A DNA stretch of 64,000 nt from Roseovarius aestuarii (GCA_027214255.1 JAPWHL010000011.1:62001-126000), one strand, 5' to 3'; shown: positions 1 to 9,256, numbered from the stretch's first letter. Notes: a model not told the origin generated them from the letters alone. Numbers and translations: made by a program.

Positions 1-427
1 GCCAGAGTCCGAACGTTGGCTGACGGCCATCAGGGGTGCGGGCCAGAACCAGTGGGGCATCCATACCTTCAGCCTCCAACAGCAGACGCGGCACCAAATC
101 ACAAGGAAAGAACGGCGTGTCTGCGGCAACGCTCACAACTGTATCCGCGCCCTGATCCGCAGCCCAGTCCAGCCCGGCCAGAACACCCGCCAACGGGCCG
201 ACAAAGCCGTCGATACTGTCCGCCAGCACAGGCAGACCAAAGCGGGCAAACCGCGCCGGATCGCCATTGGCATTCAATGCCGCCTCAGCGACCTGAGGCT
301 CCAGCCGCGCCAACACTTGATCAATCAGCGTGGCATCGCCCAGCGGCAACAGGCCCTTGTCACCGCCGCCCATGCGTGTGGCGCGGCCTCCGGCCAAAAT
401 GATCCCAAGAGGCTGCTTCATTGCCAT
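1..427 (-). CDS. mobA: Molybdenum cofactor guanylyltransferase MobA (3' end cut by window edge)
   Basis: The protein begins MAMKQPLGIILAGG and carries the nucleotidyltransferase signature LAGGRATRMGGGDKGLLPLG, followed later by VSVAADTPFF, the metal-binding Asp region of the MobA fold. MobA transfers GMP from GTP to molybdopterin to form the bis-MGD cofactor of molybdoenzymes such as formate dehydrogenase. About 142 residues are visible; the C-terminal part lies beyond base 1. Two in-frame ATGs are possible (427 or 421). It lies 73 bp downstream of fdhD on the same strand, so both genes probably serve formate dehydrogenase maturation. The formate dehydrogenase subunits themselves are not in view. 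The family assignment is firm. Confidence 0.9.
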   Translation of the reverse strand, partial: MAMKQPLGIILAGGRATRMGGGDKGLLPLGDATLIDQVLARLEPQVAEAALNANGDPARFARFGLPVLADSIDGFVGPLAGVLAGLDWAADQGADTVVSVAADTPFFPCDLVPRLLLEAEGMDAPLVLARTPDGRQPTFGLW

Positions 428-500
428 ATCCCGCCAACGTGGGCCATCCAGCGATTTTGGAGCCCGGTAAGGGCGTAATAGGCGGTTTTAGAAGGTAGCA

Positions 501-1388
501 TTATTGCCCCCCTTTACGTTTGTTCTGTCGGTCCTCGTCGGCCACCAAAGCGGGGTCCGCATCGCGTATCAGGCGGTCTTCGCCACTTAAACAGACAAAC
601 CGCCGCCCGCGCATCCGCCCGATCAGGGTCAACCCTACCTGACGCGCAATTTCGACACCCCATGCGGTGAAACCGGACCGCGACGCCAGCACAGGAATGC
701 CCATCAACGCGGTCTTTATCACCATCTCCGAGGTCAGCCGCCCGGTGGTGTACAATAGCTTGCCTTCCGGACCGACGTCTTCGGACAGCATCCAACCGGC
801 GATTTTGTCTACCGCATTATGGCGCCCCACGTCCTCCATATAGACCAAGGGGCGTGCCCCTTCGCAGAGTACCGTCCCATGAATGGCCCCGGCTTCTAGG
901 TATAGCGATGGCGTGGTGTTGATCCGATGCGCCAGCGTGTAAAGGTCCGACGTTCGCACCGCAGCGTCGGGCAGGCGCACGCCTTCCAAGCCCTCCATCA
1001 TATCACCGAAAACCGTACCCACCGCGCAGCCACTGGTGCGGGTCTTTTTCTTTAACTTGTCCTCATAGGTGGTCTGGCCATCGGTGCGCACAACAACAGT
1101 GTCCAACTCGTCGTCATAGTCCACGCACAGCACGGTCTCACCATCGCGCAGCATGCCTTGATTGCGCAAAAATCCTAGCGCCAGATATTCGGGGTAATCG
1201 CCGATCGTCATCGCAGTCACGATTTCCTGTGCGTTCAGGAAAATTGTCAGCGGGCGCTCCTCGACCACGTTTAGGTGCTGCACCCGCCCTTCATGGTCCA
1301 CACCTTCAACGGCACGTGTCAGTTTTGACGCGCCGGGTGAGGGGGCAATTAGATATGTGTCAGTGCTATCGTGTTCACTCAATTGCAT
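501..1388 (-). CDS. fdhD: Formate dehydrogenase accessory sulfurtransferase FdhD
   Basis: 295 residues, the usual FdhD length. Family landmarks are LGFLRNQG near residue 75, the cysteine-loop segment RTSGCAVG around residues 117-124, MEDVGRHNAVDKIAG, and TTGRLTSEMVIK. FdhD passes sulfur from a cysteine desulfurase to the Mo-bisMGD cofactor of formate dehydrogenase. In E. coli FdhD the loop is a CxxC pair (Cys121, Cys124). Here only Cys121 remains and the second position is Gly. The gene lies just upstream of mobA on the same strand and is divergent from azlC. The start at 1388 is the first ATG and gives the expected N-terminus. Confidence 0.92.
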   Translation of the reverse strand: MQLSEHDSTDTYLIAPSPGASKLTRAVEGVDHEGRVQHLNVVEERPLTIFLNAQEIVTAMTIGDYPEYLALGFLRNQGMLRDGETVLCVDYDDELDTVVVRTDGQTTYEDKLKKKTRTSGCAVGTVFGDMMEGLEGVRLPDAAVRTSDLYTLAHRINTTPSLYLEAGAIHGTVLCEGARPLVYMEDVGRHNAVDKIAGWMLSEDVGPEGKLLYTTGRLTSEMVIKTALMGIPVLASRSGFTAWGVEIARQVGLTLIGRMRGRRFVCLSGEDRLIRDADPALVADEDRQNKRKGGQ

Positions 1389-1467
1389 CTCTCCGGTTCC
1401 GGCGATAGATCAGGTGCGCGGCCGGGCCGCATGTATATGCTCGTTTGGTCCGCAAGGCGGAAGGTCC

Positions 1468-2187
1468 ATGACACCAAAAAACACTCTTTCCCCCTACTTA
1501 CAAGGCATGGCCGACGGAGCGCCTTTCGTCTTGGTGGTGGTGCCGTTTGGCTTGCTGTTCGGCGTGGTCTCTTCCGAGCTGGGTCTGCATGTACTTGAGG
1601 CAATCACTCTGTCGCTGATGGTCTTGGCCGGTGCTGCACAATTCACCGGCGTGCAATTGCTGGCCGAGGGCACGCCTGCGTTGATCGCCTTGATTGCGGC
1701 GTTGGCGGTCAATCTGCGTATGGCGATGTACGCTGCGGCGCTTGCACCGCATTGGCAGGGAGCTCCGCTGCGGGAACGCGCATTTGCCGCGTGGTTGGTC
1801 GTGGATCAGGGTTATGCCTGCGCGATGCTGGCTTACGAAAAGAACCCCGATTGGAGTTCGCGTCAGAAGCTGCGCTATTACGTTGGTACCGTTTCACTGA
1901 TCTGCCCGTTCTGGTGTGCCTTTACCGTGATCGGCGCAGTTCTGGGAACGGCCATCCCACCTGAATATGCGCTGGATTTCGCCGTGCCGATCACGTTCCT
2001 CGCGATGATAGGCCCGATGTTGCGCACTGGCGCGCATATGGCGGCGGCGCTTGTGGCGGTGTTTGCATCGTTGTTGCTGGCGTGGATGCCGTACAGTTTG
2101 GGCCTGCTGGTTGCCGGGGCGTTGGGCATGATCACCGGGGCGCAGGTCGAACTGATCACCCGTCGGCGGGGGGAGGGCCGCTCATGA
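1468..2187 (+). CDS. azlC: AzlC family branched-chain amino acid exporter, large subunit
   Basis: 239 residues starting MTPKNTLSPYLQGM. The ATG at 1468 was preferred over the upstream in-frame ATG at 1357 because the upstream extension overlaps fdhD and has no family similarity, and a GGCGGAAGG purine stretch precedes 1468. The family core is visible: VVVPFGLLFGV, LSLMVLAGAAQFTGVQL, and NLRMAMYAAALAPHW. There are several hydrophobic membrane segments. AzlC pairs with AzlD in the inner membrane to export branched-chain amino acids or analogues. Its stop overlaps the azlD start as ATGA, so the two are translationally coupled. The substrate is inferred from the family. Confidence 0.9.
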   Translation: MTPKNTLSPYLQGMADGAPFVLVVVPFGLLFGVVSSELGLHVLEAITLSLMVLAGAAQFTGVQLLAEGTPALIALIAALAVNLRMAMYAAALAPHWQGAPLRERAFAAWLVVDQGYACAMLAYEKNPDWSSRQKLRYYVGTVSLICPFWCAFTVIGAVLGTAIPPEYALDFAVPITFLAMIGPMLRTGAHMAAALVAVFASLLLAWMPYSLGLLVAGALGMITGAQVELITRRRGEGRS

Positions 2188-2516
2188 CACCTATCTCCAC
2201 GTTTGATCTTTGGGTCGTCATTCTGGGGCTGGGAATAGGCAGCTATGCCCTGCGTTTCGTTTTTATTGGGCTTATCGGCGACCGGCAGTTGCCTGAATGG
2301 GTGCTGCGACACCTGCGCTACACCGGTGTTGCCGTGATCCCGGCCCTGATTGCACCGCTGGTGGTCTGGCCCGCCGCGACTGATGGGCAGATGGACGCCC
2401 CACGCTTTATTGCCGCTCTCGTCACGCTCTCGGTCGGATTGGCCTTTCGCAATGTTATCGCTTCTGTGCTGGCGGGTGGGGCCACGCTTTATCTGTTTTT
2501 GCATCTCTTGGGATGA
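2184..2516 (+). CDS. azlD: AzlD family small subunit of branched-chain amino acid exporter
   Basis: 110 residues starting MTPISTFDLW, nearly all hydrophobic, with three or four membrane spans. It contains LRFVFIGL and the WVLRHLRYTGVAVIPALIAP block typical of AzlD. The start overlaps the azlC stop by 4 bases. It is the accessory subunit of the two-component exporter. A composite intergenic repeat and a strong hairpin terminator follow it. Confidence 0.9.
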   Translation: MTPISTFDLWVVILGLGIGSYALRFVFIGLIGDRQLPEWVLRHLRYTGVAVIPALIAPLVVWPAATDGQMDAPRFIAALVTLSVGLAFRNVIASVLAGGATLYLFLHLLG

Positions 2517-2540
2517 TGGCGCGAGGGGCGTACTTGCCCT

Positions 2541-2613
2541 CATCTTCTGGCTGAAAATATCCCAGGGGGGCATTGAAAATCATATAATTTTCAATGGGGG
2601 GACAGCGTCCCCC
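2541..2613. repeat. Composite intergenic repeat, copy 1 (family A)
   Basis: Between convergent azlD and pckA lies a 23-bp arm (2541-2563). Its reverse complement begins GGGATATTTT and ends AGAAGATG, and is identical to 62201-62223. It is followed by a hairpin with arms CATTGAAAAT (2571-2580) and ATTTTCAATG (2587-2596), then by GGGGGAC-AGC-GTCCCCC (2597-2613). The same three-part design occurs in opposite orientation at 62146-62223. This looks like a dispersed palindromic extragenic element rather than a gene. Confidence 0.75.
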
Positions 2614-2668
2614 TGATCCTACCGTATCTGCGCGGCATGGCCACTCCGTTTATGTACATATTAAGCAT

Positions 2669-2704
2669 GAAAAGAGGGCGCCCCGTCTGAAGCGCCCTCT
2701 TTTC
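2669..2704. terminator. Bidirectional intrinsic terminator between azlD and pckA
   Basis: A perfect 13-bp stem, GAAAAGAGGGCGC (2669-2681) with GCGCCCTCTTTTC (2692-2704), around a 10-nt loop. The A/T-rich base of the stem gives a U-rich 3' side in both directions. It lies 20 bp past the pckA stop and also serves azlD. Confidence 0.85.
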
Positions 2705-2723
2705 GTGTCATTTCCAACAGCAA

Positions 2724-4322
2724 TTAGCCGATGGCGGCCGCTTTCACGTCGTCGTCGATGAACGGCAGGTATTGCTCAAAGTTGGACGAGAACATCTCGA
2801 CCAGTTTGGCGGCCTGACGGTCATAGGCTTCGGGGTCATCCCATGTGCGGCGCGGGTCCAGCAGGACCGTTGGCACGCCGGGCGCATCGACAGGCACTTC
2901 AAAGCCAAAATTGGCGTCCTTGCGGAATTCCACGTTGCTCAGCGATCCGTCCAGCGCGGCGGACAGCAGTGCGCGTGTGGCTTTGATCGGCATCCGCGCG
3001 CCAGTACCATAGGCCCCACCTGTCCAGCCGGTGTTGACCAGCCAGCAGGTCGCCCCGTGCTTTGCGATTTTATCACGCAAGAGGTTGCCATAAACTTCGG
3101 GGCGGCGCGGCATGAACGGTGCACCAAAGCAGGTCGAGAACGTCGGTTCTGGCTCGGTCACGCCACGTTCTGTGCCAGCCACTTTTGACGTGAAACCACT
3201 CAGGAAGTGATACATGGCCTGCGCTGGTGTCAGCCGCGCGATGGGGGGCAGGACGCCGAATGCATCGCATGTCAGCATGATGATGCTTTTAGGATGTCCG
3301 CCAATCGCTGTGGGCGATGCGTTAGAGATGTATTCCAGCGGATAGGCGCAACGCATGTTGGCCGTCAAAGAGTCGTCATCGAAATCCAGTTCGCGGGTTT
3401 CTTTGTCAAAGACCATGTTTTCGATCACGGTCCCGAACTTGGAGGTTGTTGCGTAAATTTCCGGCTCGGCCTCGGGATTCAGGTTGATCGTCTTGGCATA
3501 GCAGCCGCCTTCAAAGTTGAACGTGCCACGATCAGACCAGCCATGTTCGTCGTCACCAATCAAAACGCGGTCAGGATCGGCCGACAGCGTCGTTTTGCCT
3601 GTGCCCGACAGGCCAAAGAAAACCGCCGTATCTACGGGATTGTTCTTGGCGTGGTTGGCCGAACAATGCATCGGCATGATGTTCTTGGCAGGCAGGAGAT
3701 AATTCAGCAGGGTAAAGACCGATTTCTTGTTTTCGCCCGCATATTCCGTGCCACCGATCAGGATGATCTTGCGGTCGAAATTCATCGCAATCACGGTTTC
3801 GGACTTGCAATCATGTTTGGCCGGGTCAGCCTGAAAGCTGGGGCAGTTGATTACGGTGAAATCCGCAACGAAGTCATTCAGTGCCTCGCGTTCGGGGCGA
3901 CGCAGAAGGTGACGGATGAACAGGGCGTGCCAAGCCATTTCCGTCACCATGCGCACTTTGATCGAATGAGCCGGGTCGGCACCGCCGACCAAATCCTGAA
4001 CATAGTAAGTGCCGCCACCCATGTGGGCGACCATATCATTGTAAAGGGCGTCAAACCCTTCGGGCGACATTTGGGCGTTGTTTTCCCACCAGATGGTGTC
4101 TTTGACCGTGTCGGTCATCACCACATGTTTGTCCTTGGGGGACCGTCCAGTGAATTTTCCGGTCGAAACAAGAAACGCCCCGCCGCGTCCCAATCTGCCT
4201 TCGCCGTTTTTCAGCGCAGCTTCGATCAGAGCAGGCTCGATCAGGTTGTAATGGACTTCACCAAGACCGGTGATGCCTTGGTCTTCCAGTTGAAATTTCG
4301 GATTAACCCGTCCCAATGTCAT
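2724..4322 (-). CDS. pckA: Phosphoenolpyruvate carboxykinase (ATP)
   Basis: 532 residues from [10 protein letters not shown], matching the usual 530-540 of the ATP-dependent family. Visible motifs are TGRSPKDK (residues 58-65), the kinase P-loop [10 protein letters not shown] (237-246), and IGDDEHGW downstream of it. It converts oxaloacetate and ATP to phosphoenolpyruvate and CO2, the first committed step of gluconeogenesis from organic acids. A longer reading frame extends upstream to 4646, but that stretch is not family-like and runs through the intergenic region. pckA is divergent from chvI, a conserved alphaproteobacterial arrangement. Confidence 0.96.
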   Translation of the reverse strand: MTLGRVNPKFQLEDQGITGLGEVHYNLIEPALIEAALKNGEGRLGRGGAFLVSTGKFTGRSPKDKHVVMTDTVKDTIWWENNAQMSPEGFDALYNDMVAHMGGGTYYVQDLVGGADPAHSIKVRMVTEMAWHALFIRHLLRRPEREALNDFVADFTVINCPSFQADPAKHDCKSETVIAMNFDRKIILIGGTEYAGENKKSVFTLLNYLLPAKNIMPMHCSANHAKNNPVDTAVFFGLSGTGKTTLSADPDRVLIGDDEHGWSDRGTFNFEGGCYAKTINLNPEAEPEIYATTSKFGTVIENMVFDKETRELDFDDDSLTANMRCAYPLEYISNASPTAIGGHPKSIIMLTCDAFGVLPPIARLTPAQAMYHFLSGFTSKVAGTERGVTEPEPTFSTCFGAPFMPRRPEVYGNLLRDKIAKHGATCWLVNTGWTGGAYGTGARMPIKATRALLSAALDGSLSNVEFRKDANFGFEVPVDAPGVPTVLLDPRRTWDDPEAYDRQAAKLVEMFSSNFEQYLPFIDDDVKAAAIG

Positions 4323-4702
4323 CGAAAATGATCTCCAGTATTTGGTCGTCGCAGGTTCAGGCCTGACGTTTAGGGCGTGTCGATTGCCCTTGTCATGCCA
4401 ACAAATGTCGCGCCTCGCGGGCCTCTTAACATGGGGGTTCTGCGATTGAACAGGCGGCTTTGACGCAGTTAGCGCAACCAATTTCAGGTTAGCGCAATCA
4501 GCGGTGTGGATAGGCGTTTCGATGCCGGGATAGGCGCAATGCAAAGTAAATGACTGAGTCAATTTAGCCATTCTGAATGGAAATCTGCCCGAAATAAGGC
4601 AGGAAAGCCGATTGATTCGCAGTTTGGGATTGCTTGGCAAGGACAAACAAGGCCATAGTCAGGGAAAAAATCAGGCAACCGAGCAGTACAAGGAATACCA
4701 CT
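4323..4702. promoter_or_regulatory. Divergent pckA / chvI control region (380 bp)
   Basis: No gene is seen here. Two exact copies of GTTAGCGCAA lie at 4468-4477 and 4488-4497 in the same orientation. They are 20 bp apart start to start, close to two helical turns, so a regulator could bind both on one DNA face. Just upstream is an inverted pair GTTC-N7-GAAC (4437-4451). The direct repeats lie about 145-170 bp before pckA and 205-235 bp before chvI. In rhizobia pckA is controlled by the LacI-type PckR and by ChvI; assigning these sites to either protein would be inference. Confidence 0.5.
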
Positions 4703-5407
4703 ATGTCGAAAATCGCCCTTGTGGACGATGACAGGAATATTCTGACATCCGTATCCATGACCCTTGAGGCCGAAGGCTTTGAGGTTGAAACTTATAACGA
4801 TGGTCAACAAGCTTACGAGGCTTTTAGTAAGAAACTGCCCGATATGGCCGTGCTGGACATCAAGATGCCGCGCATGGACGGGATGGACCTATTGCAACGT
4901 CTGCGGCAGAAAACATCCATCCCGGTTATCTTCCTGACGTCCAAAGATGATGAGATCGACGAGGTCCTTGGCCTGCGCATGGGCGCGGACGATTATGTCA
5001 AGAAACCGTTTTCCCAGCGTCTTTTGGTGGAACGCATTCGCGCATTGCTGCGCCGTCAGGACGCGTTGGACGGGAATGTAACCCCGGCCGAGGCCGAAGA
5101 GGGCAAAGTGATCGAACGCGGTGAGCTGCGGATGGACCCGCTGCGCCATGCCGTGTCGTGGAAGGGACGCGATGTTTCGCTGACGGTGACCGAATTCCTG
5201 CTGTTGCAGGCTCTGGCCCAACGCCCCGGTTTCGTAAAGTCTCGTGATCAGCTGATGGATGTGGCCTATGATGATCAGGTCTATGTCGACGATCGCACGA
5301 TCGATAGCCACATCAAGCGTTTGCGCAAAAAACTGCGTCAGGTTGATTCCGAGTTCTCCGCGATTGAGACGCTATACGGTATCGGTTACAGATATAACGA
5401 GGAATAA
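4703..5407 (+). CDS. chvI: Response regulator ChvI (OmpR/PhoB family)
   Basis: 234 residues from [14 protein letters not shown]. The N-terminal receiver has acidic residues DDD (8-10), the phosphoacceptor Asp52 in [12 protein letters not shown], a Thr/Ser switch in FLTSKDD and Lys101 in YVKKPF. The C-terminal half is a winged-helix DNA-binding domain ending [10 protein letters not shown]. With ChvG it forms the conserved alphaproteobacterial envelope and acid-stress system that influences central carbon and cell-surface genes. The ATG at 4703 was chosen because the upstream extension to 4634 is not receiver-like. chvG starts 2 bp after the stop. Confidence 0.93.
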   Translation: MSKIALVDDDRNILTSVSMTLEAEGFEVETYNDGQQAYEAFSKKLPDMAVLDIKMPRMDGMDLLQRLRQKTSIPVIFLTSKDDEIDEVLGLRMGADDYVKKPFSQRLLVERIRALLRRQDALDGNVTPAEAEEGKVIERGELRMDPLRHAVSWKGRDVSLTVTEFLLLQALAQRPGFVKSRDQLMDVAYDDQVYVDDRTIDSHIKRLRKKLRQVDSEFSAIETLYGIGYRYNEE

Positions 5408-5409
5408 AC

Positions 5410-7122
5410 GTGGCACTGGCCGAAGGGATCAACATGCGTGATGCGGCACCCGGACGGGATGGCGACGTTGTCCTTGGGGATGATTTCGTGTCTCCTGACA
5501 CTGTTGTCGAAGAAGAGGTGCGCGCGCGACGTGCGCGGCGCGGCTTTTTTTCGCTGCGCGAAAGTCCTCTGACGCGCAAGATCATCACGTTCAACCTGAT
5601 TGCGCTGAACGTTCTTGTCGCGGGCATTCTTTATTTGAACTCATCGCGTGATGGTCTGGCCCTGCAACGGGCCAATGGCCTTGTTGGTGAGGCTGAATTG
5701 GTGGCGGACGTGTTTGAGGCACAACTGCCAACCGGTGCGCCGGTCAATTTGATGACCGGCGATGGCGTGAATGTGCAGGGCACACTCGACGGGCTGGATA
5801 TCCATAAAGGGGCCGAGGTTTTTGTTTTTGACGCAAACGGCACTTTGGCCGGGCATGTCGTCGGGCAAGCCACGCCACCCGGCGGCGATGCCGGAGGGCG
5901 CAAGCCCACCGTTATCACTGATGCGCTGAGCGCTGTTTGGAGCTGGATTTCGGGGCCATTTACTTCATCGGCTTCGGGCAAAACCCTAAGCGTCGAAGAA
6001 ACGGCGCGCACGCAGGTTGCTGCCGCCATAGCTGAAGGCACACAGGTCGCCTCCAACGAGGTGAGCGATGGCGCGATCTTGTCGGTGGCAACCCCGATTA
6101 TTCAGGATGGCACGCCCATTGCTGTGGTCGCGATGGTCAGCGCATCGGGTGAGATCGATAATCTGGTCATGTCCGAACGCGAGCGCGTGTTGCAGATGTT
6201 CATCATCGCGACGTTGGTTTCTATCGGCCTGTCCCTTATTTTGGCTTCGACCATCGCACATCCGCTGGCTGATCTGGCCGCTGCGGCCGAAGTCGGCGGC
6301 GCGCGCAATCGAGGCAAGCATGGGGGCGGGCGCATCCGCATTCCTGATCTGACTGCTCGTCCCGACGAAATTGGCCGTTTGTCGGGCGCCTTGCGGGGGA
6401 TGGTTGCCGCACTGTACGACCGGATTGACGGGAATGAACAGTTCGCCGCTGATGTGGCCCATGAAATCAAAAACCCGTTGGCCAGCTTGCGCAGCGCGGT
6501 GGGCACGATGCGAGTCGCAAAACGTGATGATCAGCGCGAAAAACTGCTGAACGTAATCGAACATGATGTTCGCCGATTGGACCGTCTGGTCAGCGACATT
6601 TCCAACGCCTCGCGTCTGGATTCAGAGTTGGTCAAGGAAGAGGAAGAAGCGTTTGACCTTCTGACCATGTTGCGCAATCTGGGGCAATACCTGGGCGAAG
6701 AAGCACAATCGCGCGGCATTGAATTCATCACCGATTTTCCTGATAAATCCATCGTTGTGAATGGGTTGGAGGCGCGGCTGGCGCAGGTGTTTGTTAACCT
6801 GATCTCGAACGCGTCCAGTTTCTGTGAGGACGGCGACGCGATCCGCATCTGGGCACGCCGCCGCGAAAACCGTGTGCTGGTCGTGGTAGAAGACACCGGC
6901 CCCGGCATCCCCGATCAGGCCCTGACCAAAATTTTCCAACGTTTTTACTCGCAACGTGATGCCAGTGATTTCGGAAACAACTCGGGCCTCGGTCTGGCGA
7001 TATCCAAGCAAATCGTCGAGGCGCATGGTGGTGTCATTTGGGCTGAAAACATCCGTCCAACCGACGCCGACATTACATCCGACCCTCTGGGCGCGCGGTT
7101 TGTTGTTGGTTTGCCGGTCTAA
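5410..7122 (+). CDS. chvG: Sensor histidine kinase ChvG
   Basis: 570 residues with a GTG start at 5410, chosen because GAGGA lies 6 bp before it. The order is: basic cytoplasmic N-terminus, a first membrane span (FNLIALNVLVAGILYL, about residues 60-77), a periplasmic sensor domain of about 200 residues, a second span (IIATLVSIGLSLILA), HAMP, and a HisKA domain with the phospho-His in DVAHEIKNPLASL near residue 351. The ATPase core follows, with NLISNASSF, EDTGPGIPD and NNSGLGLAIS. It phosphorylates ChvI. It is cotranscribed with chvI and probably with hprK, which starts 9 bp later. Confidence 0.93.
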   Translation: MALAEGINMRDAAPGRDGDVVLGDDFVSPDTVVEEEVRARRARRGFFSLRESPLTRKIITFNLIALNVLVAGILYLNSSRDGLALQRANGLVGEAELVADVFEAQLPTGAPVNLMTGDGVNVQGTLDGLDIHKGAEVFVFDANGTLAGHVVGQATPPGGDAGGRKPTVITDALSAVWSWISGPFTSSASGKTLSVEETARTQVAAAIAEGTQVASNEVSDGAILSVATPIIQDGTPIAVVAMVSASGEIDNLVMSERERVLQMFIIATLVSIGLSLILASTIAHPLADLAAAAEVGGARNRGKHGGGRIRIPDLTARPDEIGRLSGALRGMVAALYDRIDGNEQFAADVAHEIKNPLASLRSAVGTMRVAKRDDQREKLLNVIEHDVRRLDRLVSDISNASRLDSELVKEEEEAFDLLTMLRNLGQYLGEEAQSRGIEFITDFPDKSIVVNGLEARLAQVFVNLISNASSFCEDGDAIRIWARRRENRVLVVVEDTGPGIPDQALTKIFQRFYSQRDASDFGNNSGLGLAISKQIVEAHGGVIWAENIRPTDADITSDPLGARFVVGLPV

Positions 7123-7131
7123 GGCCATGTC

Positions 7132-7554
7132 GTGCCTGCCTCGCTGACCCTTCATGCGACTTCTATTGCAGTTGAAGGGCGCGCCGCCCTTATTCGTGGC
7201 GCGTCCGGTAGCGGTAAGTCAGGGCTTGCCTTGCAGTTAATGGCCCTCGGCGCAGGGTTGGTGTCGGATGATCGCACGGTTGTCTGGCGTGACGGAGACC
7301 TCTTGATTGCCGACGCGCCCGCCCCGATCCGAGGCCAGATCGAAGCGCGGGGCGTGGGCATTTTGAACGCTCCCGCGATGGGCCCGGCGCAGGTTGTGCT
7401 GCTAATTGATCTTGACGCCGAGCCGGGTGCGCGTCTGCCCGTTCCAGTCAGCGAGGATGTGCTGGGCCTGCCCATCCAACGTGTCAGCCGTAATGACGCG
7501 CCCCATTTCCCGGCCGCGATCCATCTATTGCTTAGATGCGGTCGCGCTTTCTGA
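7132..7554 (+). CDS. hprK: HPr kinase/phosphorylase, short alphaproteobacterial form
   Basis: 140 residues with a GTG start at 7132. Only the catalytic P-loop domain is present, with GASGSGKS at residues 23-30, LVSDDRTVV, and the family motif EARGVGILN. Firmicute HprK is about 310 residues with an N-terminal domain that is absent here, which is normal for alphaproteobacteria. It phosphorylates and dephosphorylates the regulatory serine of HPr; the HPr gene lies 1.4 kb downstream in the same run. The position after chvIG suggests shared control of carbon and envelope regulation. Confidence 0.88.
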   Translation: MPASLTLHATSIAVEGRAALIRGASGSGKSGLALQLMALGAGLVSDDRTVVWRDGDLLIADAPAPIRGQIEARGVGILNAPAMGPAQVVLLIDLDAEPGARLPVPVSEDVLGLPIQRVSRNDAPHFPAAIHLLLRCGRAF

Positions 7555-7568
7555 CAGGAGATTGCCAC

Positions 7569-8465
7569 TTGCCAACTGTACCAACCGCCCCGCCACTTGT
7601 GTTGATCACTGGCCCTTCGGGGGCCGGACGCAGCACGGCAATTCGTGCCTTGGAAGACATGGGATTTGAAGCTATCGACAATGTCCCTCTCAGCCTGCTG
7701 CCCCGCCTTTTGGGCGGCCCGGCCCCCGAACGCCCGATGGCGTTGGGGGTGGATACGCGTAACCGCGAGTTCTCTGCCCAAGCGTTGATTGATGCGATTG
7801 ACCGGTTGGGCGATCTGACCGGCGGCCGTATGCAGGTGGTTTATGTTGATTGCGAGCCTGACGTGTTGGTACGTCGGTTTTCGGAAACGCGTCGTCGTCA
7901 CCCATTAGCTCCGGCCGAATCGGCGCAGGTCGGGATTACGCGCGAATTGGACCTGCTGCGCCCGATCCGGTCGCGCGCCGATATCTTGGTGGATACCTCG
8001 GATCTTAGCCCGCATGATCTGCGTGCGGAAATGGATCATTGGTTCGGTCCTCAAGGTAAGGGGCAACTGTCTGTGTCGGTCCACTCGTTTTCTTACAAAC
8101 GCGGGTTGCCGCGCGGGGTGGACATGGTTTTGGATTGTCGGTTTCTGCGCAACCCCTATTGGGATGCAGACTTGCGTGCGTTGGACGGGCGTGACCCGCG
8201 GGTGGTTGATTATATTGCGCAGGATCCACGTTTTGCCCCGTTTCACGCCCAGTTGACGGCAATGGTCGAATTGTTGCTGCCCGCCTATCAGGATGAGGGC
8301 AAGTCGTACCTGTCAATTGCGTTGGGATGTACTGGCGGGCAACACAGATCGGTCGCGATGGCAGAAACTTTGGCCGGGACCCTTGCGAAGGGGGGCTGGC
8401 AAGTGTCAACTAGGCACCGAGAAATGGAGCGACGCGCCGCCGAGCAGTCCTTGAGAAAAGGCTGA
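7569..8465 (+). CDS. rapZ: RNase adapter / nucleotide-binding protein RapZ (YvcJ family)
   Basis: About 298 residues. I prefer the TTG at 7569 ([15 protein letters not shown]) because ACAGGAG precedes it by 8 nt. An ATG at 7536 would overlap hprK by 19 bp and lacks a clear ribosome site. The Walker A is GPSGAGRS, with [16 protein letters not shown] and the C-terminal [13 protein letters not shown] block of the family. In enterobacteria RapZ binds a small RNA and tunes amino-sugar synthesis; in other bacteria the role is less clear. Its place between hprK and the EIIA/HPr genes is the common alphaproteobacterial arrangement. Confidence 0.9.
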   Translation: MPTVPTAPPLVLITGPSGAGRSTAIRALEDMGFEAIDNVPLSLLPRLLGGPAPERPMALGVDTRNREFSAQALIDAIDRLGDLTGGRMQVVYVDCEPDVLVRRFSETRRRHPLAPAESAQVGITRELDLLRPIRSRADILVDTSDLSPHDLRAEMDHWFGPQGKGQLSVSVHSFSYKRGLPRGVDMVLDCRFLRNPYWDADLRALDGRDPRVVDYIAQDPRFAPFHAQLTAMVELLLPAYQDEGKSYLSIALGCTGGQHRSVAMAETLAGTLAKGGWQVSTRHREMERRAAEQSLRKG

Positions 8466-8576
8466 TAAGACGGCTGAAATTTAGACCATGTTAGTGGGGT
8501 ATGCCCGACGTAGGGTGATCCAAAGTGCAAGTGAGGACGATGTGGTAAAACATGTGGTGACCGGGGGCAAAACGCG

Positions 8577-8981
8577 ATGATCGGTATCGTCATCGTGGCG
8601 CATGGCGGTCTGGCGCACGAGTTTCTTGCAGCCGTCGAACATGTTGTTGGCCAGCAATCCGGCATCCGCGCGGTAACGGTGGAAAAGGACGATGACCGCA
8701 GCGCCAAACAGTCCGAAATCTGCGCTGCGGCAGATGCCGTTGACAGCGGGGGAGGGGTGGTCGTCGTGACTGATCTGTTTGGTGGATCGCCCTCCAATCT
8801 GGCAATGAAAGCGTGCCAGCCCGGCAATCGCCGCATCCTGTTTGGTGCCAATATGCCTTTGCTGATCAAACTGGCCAAAAACCGTCATCTGGCGCTGCCC
8901 GATGCGGTCCGCGCGGCCAAAGACGCCGGGCGCAAATATATTGATAGTCAAAACATATCTATGGAAGACGAACCCAAATGA
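8577..8981 (+). CDS. PTS EIIA component, mannose/fructose type
   Basis: 134 residues beginning MIGIVIVAHGG, with the phosphoacceptor His9 in VAHGG and the TDLFGGSPSN loop of the EIIA-Man fold. It accepts phosphate from HPr. No EIIB or EIIC gene is in the window, so it most likely belongs to a regulatory phosphorelay rather than a sugar transporter. Its stop overlaps the HPr start as ATGA, so the two are coupled. Confidence 0.92.
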   Translation: MIGIVIVAHGGLAHEFLAAVEHVVGQQSGIRAVTVEKDDDRSAKQSEICAAADAVDSGGGVVVVTDLFGGSPSNLAMKACQPGNRRILFGANMPLLIKLAKNRHLALPDAVRAAKDAGRKYIDSQNISMEDEPK

Positions 8982-9256
8982 CCGACAGCGTGACACGCCA
9001 GCTGAAAATCGTGAACGTCAAAGGGCTGCACGCTCGTGCCTCGGCCAAGCTGGTTGAGGTGGTTGAAGGCTTTGACGCGACGGCAGAGGTGTCGCATGGG
9101 GGGCAATCGGCCGGGGGCGACAGCATCATGGGTCTTTTGATGTTGGCAGCCGCGATGGGAACCACTATTGACGTCGAGACGCGCGGGCCAGATGCCGAGG
9201 CATTGGCAGATGCCGTTCAGGCATTGGTGGCCGCAAAGTTCGGCGAAGATATGTAA
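8978..9256 (+). CDS. ptsH: Phosphocarrier protein HPr
   Basis: 92 residues. The EI phosphorylation site is His18 in KGLHARASAK. The regulatory serine region is GGDSIMGLLMLAA with Ser49, the expected substrate of the HprK encoded upstream. The start overlaps the EIIA stop by 4 bases. Together HprK, EIIA and HPr make an incomplete, signalling-type PTS; enzyme I (PtsP or PtsI) must be elsewhere. Confidence 0.93.
   Translation: MTDSVTRQLKIVNVKGLHARASAKLVEVVEGFDATAEVSHGGQSAGGDSIMGLLMLAAAMGTTIDVETRGPDAEALADAVQALVAAKFGEDM

Noticed and set aside
3207..4331. 374-residue plus-strand open frame opposite pckA
   Set aside because: pckA is certain on the minus strand; the frame has no recognisable domain and no separate promoter context.
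4437..4451. GTTC-N7-GAAC as a LexA site
   Set aside because: Alphaproteobacterial LexA uses a direct repeat GTTC-N7-GTTC; this one is inverted and sits in a non-SOS promoter.
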